The position numbers were made by a program, and so were the translations under genes. Below the pieces are notes generated by a model. That model saw nothing but the letters and a program-made list of their open reading frames with translations. It had not been told where the DNA came from and made no database searches. This document shows, piece by piece, positions 59,701 to 64,000 of a DNA stretch of 64,000 nucleotides; within the stretch, counting starts at the first letter, position 1, and every line of letters begins with the position of its first letter. Source of the stretch: Megalonaias nervosa (Eukaryota > Mollusca > Bivalvia > Unionida > Unionidae); contig JAECUM010093571.1 of assembly GCA_016617855.1 (NCBI GenBank), positions 1 to 64,000 on the forward strand, written 5' to 3'.

Positions 59701-62700
59701 GGTTAAACCTGGGGGGGGCGGATAACACACACATAGAAGCTTGTGGAAATTGCTGGTATTGCAGGAGCTGAAATCTTTACGAGTTGTATCTGATCCACTG
59801 AGAATTCTGAGTACACTAATCTAATAACATCCTTTACCCAACCAGCAATTACTTGTGTCGTAGGTCTTGCTTTCCTGTCTTAACTGGTATGCTGAGCCTT
59901 TGACAGCCACCATGGATATTCTCCATACACTTCAGATAGCTGGATCAAGCAGACTGTCTCTCCAGGATCTGCCCCATTGGAATTAGACTATCAGAACTAT
60001 TTTGCATGTCCCACCACTCATTTTCTGGATTAATTTTGGTATTAGAAGGCATTTGCGCATGTTCTCTACTAGTGGATTCTAAGGCAAGCAGTTGTTCCAC
60101 CTTGTAATGAATAGACGATGGAAGATAGATGGAGAGACCACATTATGAAGCAGCTGGCCTTACCTTTGCTTTCAAGTCAGACAAAACAATAAGCCAGTCC
60201 TGTGTACGTTTATATTATATTGGACATACCAATGAAGGTACTCTTGTACCATAACGCAAAGGTCCAATGTTTTGATGACCGAGTTCACTAACACTCAATT
60301 GTCTGACATCATCAGAAATATCATCCTCTGTATATGTTCCATCCAGGTGTGGGAGGCATTGAGAACAGCCTTCATTTCCAAAAGGCTGGTAAGAAAAGCC
60401 TTCTCTTGCAGTGTCCACTTGCTCCTGACCATCACAGAGACCAGCAGCAACATTGCACCCCAACCAGACAAACTAGCATCTAAACAGCTACTCACTCCCT
60501 ATCCTACTACTGAATAAGTTTCTGGTCTTGGACAAGATTGTTACATGGTGACCCAAATGACCCAAGATCAGGTGCTGAGGTGCAAGTGGTCCGCTGCCAC
60601 AATAGGCCAAGGAGTTGGAGAAACCCCTTGCCAAAATTAATGTCTTGGTTGGCACCTTCTCTGATGCATGACTGATACTTCTGATGCATTTGGCAGGAAG
60701 ACACACCAAGGAGAGATGTTTTGGTGAAGGCCCAAGGGCTTAGACTGAGGCTGATTGGAAGGATACAGAACTGGTATACTACCCAACAGTATGCAAAGCA
60801 AAGCAAAGGTGTAACTGCATGATGCCAAATGAATTGGTATATGGAAGTATGCTTTGGAAAAGTTAAGACTGATCACTTACTCATTGCACCACACTGAAAA
60901 ATGGCCAGACCTTGCTATTTCCATCTTGAAGTTTAAGCAGAAATAGTTTGACTGAGCCTGCTTAAATAAATGACAGGTCTGAATTTCCCATTGGATTTTG
61001 CAGCCTGTAAGATTCTGCAGTAGAAACTCTAGGAATGCAGTTCCTAAACTGCCCATTCTATGAGCAAAAATTCTAGCTCATTCTGTAAAATGTCCACATT
61101 CATGGGATCACTACGTGAGTTCCAGCATAAAGGGGTTTTAGGAAACCCTCCAAAATGACCTTAATCACCCAATCATTTTCCAGGAATAGGTTGATCCAAA
61201 CCTGCTCAAAAAGGAGTCATGCACGCACAGTTAGGTCGTCAGTGAGCAGGAGGGACAGCAAGTCAGTTGGTGGGGAGTCTGAGGGAGACAAAAAACCTTG
61301 CAATGGACATGGTGCAGCTCTGGAATGGCTGGTTTTGCTGACTCCAAATATAATATTGGTTCAAAAAGATATGATTGGTCTAGCAGGGAAGCTGACAGGC
61401 CACACAGATTGCGCAGTATGCTGCGAGAAAGACACTATCACTGTTGGTACTGTTTAGAGACTTGGCCAGCCAGCCAGCATGCAAAGTCCAAGATGACAGA
61501 AGCATAAATACTGAAAACATACACAGATTATCCAAGTGGCTTGATCAGTTGCGGGGTGGTCTGGCTGGTGAAGTCAAATGGAAGTCCTGAATGCCTAGCT
61601 TCCTTATTTCCAAAATCAGGTGAGGAAAAGGGCTTGTACCCAGTGGGATGCTAATTTTCATCTAATTCCAGAGGTTTCACTAGGACACTAAAACTAGGAG
61701 TCCAAGTCTACCATTTTGTTAAAAATAGGAGTCCCACCAGCAAAAGTTGCAGTCACCTTTCAGAAAATGTTAACTTGCAGATTAGAATAACTAATGGGTG
61801 TCACTGGGTATAATTTCCACATTCTTTACAACACTGACATATAGCTTGTCCATCAAAGTGTGGCTAAATTTTGTCAATCAAGGAAAAGGTCTTATTCCAA
61901 ACACTAAGCTAGGCATCACACACTATTATACACTTGGCTGCTGTCCCATTCAAACTACCAATTCTAGCAACTTAAGCACTCTTCTGAATCTCATTACAAT
62001 CTTCGTCAGTTTGCCGCTGAACCCCAAAATATTTATCCAAATCTGCAAATGGTATTTTGTCTAAGTCTCAACATGTCTTGATTTCGAGGTCACACGCACT
62101 ACTTATTCAGGTACACTCAGAAATGAACACAATAATGATAACTAAAGTTGTTTATATATTGTACTCTTACAAATGATCACATGTACATCTCGTGGTCTTT
62201 CTGCCTCTGAATTCAATCTTTGTTGTTGTAGTGGGGTTTAACTCCATTTTTCAACACATGATAGGCTATACATGGTGGCCAGTATTAATGGTGAAGGAAG
62301 AACCCGGAAAAAACCACTGACCTATGAAAAGCTACTGGCATGCTTCTCACATACCCACATTGGCCGAATCCGAGACTTGAACCCATGCAGACATAGGTGA
62401 GATGGCAGTGATCCATAACAGACATCACTTTAGACCACTTGGCCACTCGGGGCCCCTAATTCAATCTTTGTAAATATCATCACATTTTCCCACCCAGCCA
62501 GTCAAAGTCTTTGATCTTGCCGCCCAGTTATTGCATCATTTCTTTTCGTGTACTCTTATAATGGCAACATCATCAGGGTTTTTTCAGCTACTGAATTATG
62601 TCATTGTAAATATCAGCATAGCTAACTGATCAATACATTTTCCCACTCAGCAGGTGGCTCAAGCAGGACTGGCAAGTCTTTGAATTTTGCCGCCACCTCT

Positions 62701-63970
62701 TTCACAAGTACGGACAACTCACAAGTGATTTTCTGCATCCCAGATAAAAAGTTTGCATCCAAATATGCATGATAAAGCATTTCCGAGACCTTTGTAATTC
62801 CCTTAGCTGCTTTTTTATAATGCTAGACCTGATGGGCTCTATCCATGACACACATGCATTACACATGTGTGACGTCAAGCACTCTCACATCAATGTAATG
62901 AAAAGAGAACATCAAAGAAAGAAGTGCACCCAACAAACTTTGCCAAGATGACCTCAAAATATCGCATAAACAATAATGAACAGAACAATAAATGAAAATA
63001 TGAATCAATTCACCTGAATTCTCATACATGTTGTATGCACAATAACATTCTGACTGACTATACCACTGAAAAGAGTGGATGGTTGAAATTATAAGTATTA
63101 ATTTAGATGAATTCCAAGAGGTCAATGTTGACAATACCAAATTAAAACTTGTAACATCTAATACTAGTGGCCATCTAGTGAGTAACAAGGTGATGTTAAC
63201 CTGGATGAGTTACTTCCCTTTGTCTATGTTATATACAGTGTAACCCTGCTATAGCACAGACATTGGAGTCCACAAAATCTCATCAGGCTATGTACTGAAT
63301 TGTGCTAGAACCAACCAAGATTCTTCAGGAAAATGATGCATGCACCAAAAAAGAGGGTCTGCAATGTAGTTATTGTACAGAAGCCATGTATGTTCTTTCA
63401 TTTACAGCAATCTTGATCACAAACTTTTTCAACTCCAAATCAAAAGGTTTCTTCCTTAACCCAGTGTAAGCTATCCACAAAGTTTGGTCCAGTCAGGAGC
63501 CATATCTCTTCCTGTTAGTGACTTCAACCTTTTGCCTAGGTATGTAATGTAGACTTACTGTAATTGTGTTGGAAAATTTGTCTTCTTTCAGTCAGTGACT
63601 TTGACCTTTGATGCTGAAACCAATAGGCTTCTAAACACAACTGCAAGCTGTCCCTTATGTCCAGTGAAAATATATGCGCTGAACAGTTATAGTGTGGAAC
63701 AAGAAAAGTTAATATAGATACACTGGGCCACGGCATAATATGTTTCACCAAATAATGGGGGTTTAATGGAAATAAGAGGGAGAAAAAAAAAGCAAGACAT
63801 TAAGCCCGGATTTTGGTACATAAAGGCTTAAAAAAACGTACATACCTTGCATCATTAAACCTCCCAGAACTGTACTCTTGTACATAAGATGCATATGATA
63901 AGTCTTCATGTGCTATTGCCACATGCAGGTTATTTCCACCAAATACTGACTGCCGAATATCCAGGGCATT
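47496..63970 (-). CDS. APPBP2: APPBP2 orthologue, C-terminal five coding exons (5' part beyond window)
   Basis: Exons join as 63970-63846, 59085-59000, 57251-57061, 55810-55645 and 47716-47496 (stop TGA 47496-47498); all boundaries are AG/GT and all phases agree. The 789 bases give about 262 residues with recognisable segments: VAIAHEDLSYASYVQEYSSG, AFGENNVQTAKHYGNLGRLY, YEVALSVGHLASLYNYDM and GEGYSGLEYDYRGLLKLY. They form kinesin-light-chain-like TPR repeats typical of amyloid protein-binding protein 2. In vertebrates APPBP2 is a substrate receptor of a CUL2 ubiquitin ligase that recognises C-terminal degrons and also binds the APP cytoplasmic tail and microtubules. The last about 20 residues (ending ETIERYF) differ from the vertebrate tail. 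The gene's first half lies beyond the right edge. Confidence 0.93.
48538..48840. repeat. Copy of a dispersed intronic repeat (related to 59120-59480)
   Basis: Shares short ordered blocks with 59120-59480: a CCATCTA..TAGACAA block, CTTGCATTTGT followed by a G-rich stretch, and TCTCTG..ATACATT..CATCACATTAGGAG. A third partial match lies at 57990-58050. The copies are diverged and their class is unknown. Confidence 0.4.
49672..50482 (-). other. Intronic open stretch, possible retroelement relic
   Basis: A 141-codon ORF (50097-49672) has a Gln/Arg/Ser-rich stretch (RQQFRSQSSLRQQQNPLF), and a 101-codon ORF (50482-50177) lies just upstream. The composition could be the remains of a DIRS-type first ORF, consistent with the DIRS fragment in another intron, but no diagnostic motif was found. 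Confidence 0.25.
51457..51744. repeat. Full MITE with 11-bp terminal inverted repeats (hAT-like)
   Basis: AGGGTTCCTGC at 51458-51468 is perfectly inverted as GCAGGAACCCT at 51734-51744; one more base (C at 51457) gives the CAGGG start common in hAT elements. Internal sequence is AT-rich with repeated TTCCAGA motifs and no ORF. Two partial copies lie at 41784-41865 and 43697-43873. No clear 8-bp target duplication. Confidence 0.72.
52349..53976. mobile_element. Non-autonomous DNA transposon with 16-bp inverted ends
   Basis: CAGAGCTGCCAACCCT at 52349-52364 and AGGGTTGGCAGCTATG at 53961-53976 form terminal inverted repeats with 15 of 16 matches. The flanking CCTGAG occurs at 52343-52348 and again at 53977-53982, a likely 6-bp target duplication. 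The 1.6 kb interior has no transposase frame but holds a diverged tandem duplication. A related end lies near 44113-44135. The class (hAT-like by CAG start) is uncertain. Confidence 0.68.
53040..53680. repeat. Diverged direct duplication of about 300 bp
   Basis: 53070-53320 and 53445-53670 share ordered blocks: a GTGCaAAAGCATtATGTA-like block, GGCTGAATGC or GGCTGGATGC, TGGTGTACTCCAA or TGGTATATTCCAA, then GTGGAATAC or ATGCAATAC, and GGCGCATGCACGGA or GGTGCATGCGCGGA. Both lie inside the transposon. Confidence 0.65.
55645..55810 (-). CDS. APPBP2: APPBP2 exon
   Basis: 166 bases. Acceptor TGTTTGACAG; donor GTAAGT. Encodes EAEDMHLKAIEIKERLLG, YEVALSVGHLASLYNYDM and KLYLRSIAIG, ending one base into a Gly codon. 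Confidence 0.94.
57061..57251 (-). CDS. APPBP2: APPBP2 exon
   Basis: 191 bases. Acceptor TCTTAACAG; donor GTATTC, a weaker donor after GAG. Encodes LILEEIAIDSLNKEVEDRLL, then the signature AFGENNVQTAKHYGNLGRLY and QSMHQFE. Confidence 0.95.
58489..58808. repeat. Two direct repeats of about 40 bp in an intron
   Basis: GCTGGTGCAGTATGGTTGTT near 58489 and GCTGGTGCAGTATGGTGGGT near 58770, each followed by ATGGAT and ATCTGTA. About 240 bases lie between them. They may be the ends of a short element or a local duplication. Confidence 0.5.
59000..59085 (-). CDS. APPBP2: APPBP2 exon
   Basis: 86 bases. Acceptor TTTTTTCAG; donor GTCAGT. Encodes DHAEKAIEILGRILDDEHLL and LSSSKRVK, then one base of the next Ala codon. 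Phase matches both neighbours. Confidence 0.92.
59120..59480. repeat. Copy of the dispersed intronic repeat, possibly DIRS-associated
   Basis: Contains ACCTGATCAAATTAACATTA, CCTGCATTTGTGGGGAAGG and TCTCTGGCAAATACATTAAC, with counterparts at 48538-48840. It lies 0.7 kb downstream of the RT fragment in the same orientation and might be its terminal or untranslated sequence. Confidence 0.35.
60215..61020 (-). mobile_element. DIRS-type retrotransposon fragment (RT and RNase H), decayed
   Basis: On the minus strand: KSNGKFRPVIYLSRLSQT (about 61000-60950), FSKAYFHIPIH (Asp replaced by Ser near the first RT motif), VYQFCILPISLSLSPWAFTK (about 60775-60715), then CLDASLSGWGAMLLL, LLEMKAVLNAS and MMSDN (60490-60295), and GHQNIGPLRYGTR. 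LSPWAFTK and the DAS...E...SDN RNase H triad suit DIRS/YR-retrotransposons better than gypsy. At least six frame breaks are seen; the catalytic YxDD box was not found. It lies in the first intron visible of APPBP2. Confidence 0.6.
62210..62471 (-). repeat. Target-site duplication flanking the SINE
   Basis: AATTCAATCTTTGT occurs at 62210-62223 and again, identical over 14 bases, at 62458-62471, bounding the SINE exactly. Confidence 0.85.
62224..62457 (-). mobile_element. tRNA-derived SINE
   Basis: Read on the minus strand from 62457 it begins GGGGCCCCGAG, has a pol III box A TGGCCAAGTGG (62445-62435) and box B GGTTCAAGTCTC (62383-62372) at tRNA spacing, then a non-tRNA body with GTGGTTTTTTCCGGGTTCTT, and ends in ACAACAAC, a short 3' tail. 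The head looks like a tRNA-Leu/Ser type with an extra arm. It is bounded by a perfect 14-bp direct repeat, so it is a relatively young insertion. Mollusc SINE families have this plan. Pol III would transcribe it; a LINE supplies the reverse transcriptase. Confidence 0.8.
63846..63970 (-). CDS. APPBP2: APPBP2 exon (most upstream in window)
   Basis: 125 bases. The acceptor TTCATAACAG lies before 63970 and the donor GTATGT after 63846. Starts at a codon boundary (NALDIRQSVFGG) and ends two bases into an Arg codon. Encodes a TPR helix pair with NNLHVAIAHEDLSYASYV. Confidence 0.92.
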
Positions 63971-64000
63971 CTGTTATGAAAAATGATAAAAGGTTGGTTT

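Noticed and set aside
62372..62445. Possible tRNA gene (box A and box B present)
   Set aside because: No paired acceptor stem of a mature tRNA; the body, tail and target duplications show a SINE.

Overview
The window is eukaryotic, AT-rich and intron-bearing, with many microsatellites. Its best-supported host gene is an animal one. A tRNA-derived SINE, a LINE 3' end, a DIRS-type retrotransposon fragment, a Crypton-type recombinase and two Maverick/Polinton-like virus-derived elements point to a marine invertebrate. I infer a lophotrochozoan, most probably a mollusc (bivalve or gastropod), but no single feature proves this.

Layout. 1-0.8 kb: compound microsatellite and unassigned DNA. 0.8-9.4 kb: a decayed classical Maverick/Polinton with every gene on the minus strand. 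Read from right to left it holds a protein-primed family B DNA polymerase, an unknown ORF, a BIR (IAP-repeat) ORF, small Lys/Arg-rich and Pro-rich ORFs including a likely core-protein-like one, a retroviral-type integrase with a chromodomain, a major-capsid-like protein and a small Cys/His protein. 9.4-16.3 kb: AT-rich DNA in which I see nothing. 16.3-17.6 kb: a broken Crypton-type tyrosine recombinase. 18.1-18.3 kb: a long imperfect hairpin beside a (TA)n tract. 20.1-21.4 kb: the 3' part of a non-LTR retrotransposon ending in a microsatellite.

25.8-33.7 kb: a second, clearly different virus-like element. It carries an integrase, an A32/FtsK-type packaging ATPase, a parvovirus-VP1-type phospholipase A2 joined to a zinc ribbon, a superfamily 1 helicase with a C-terminal HNH nuclease, a separate HNH endonuclease, a polymerase-like gene, a membrane protein and virion-like ORFs. 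All are broken by a few stops or frameshifts. Together they look like the remains of a DNA virus or self-synthesising transposon that replicated its own genome (polymerase, helicase), integrated (integrase), packaged DNA (ATPase) and entered cells (phospholipase). This is the most interesting part of the window. A 1.4 kb tetranucleotide array follows directly.

35-47 kb: mostly unassigned DNA with MITE fragments, a 16-copy 27-bp minisatellite and microsatellites. 47.5-64 kb (minus strand): the last five coding exons of an APPBP2 orthologue, a TPR adaptor of a CUL2 ubiquitin ligase. All splice sites and phases fit, and the gene runs off the right edge. Its introns hold a 1.6 kb DNA transposon with inverted repeats, a hAT-like MITE, a DIRS-type RT-RNase H fragment and a tRNA-derived SINE with a perfect 14-bp target-site duplication. 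No rRNA, functional tRNA gene or CRISPR array was seen.
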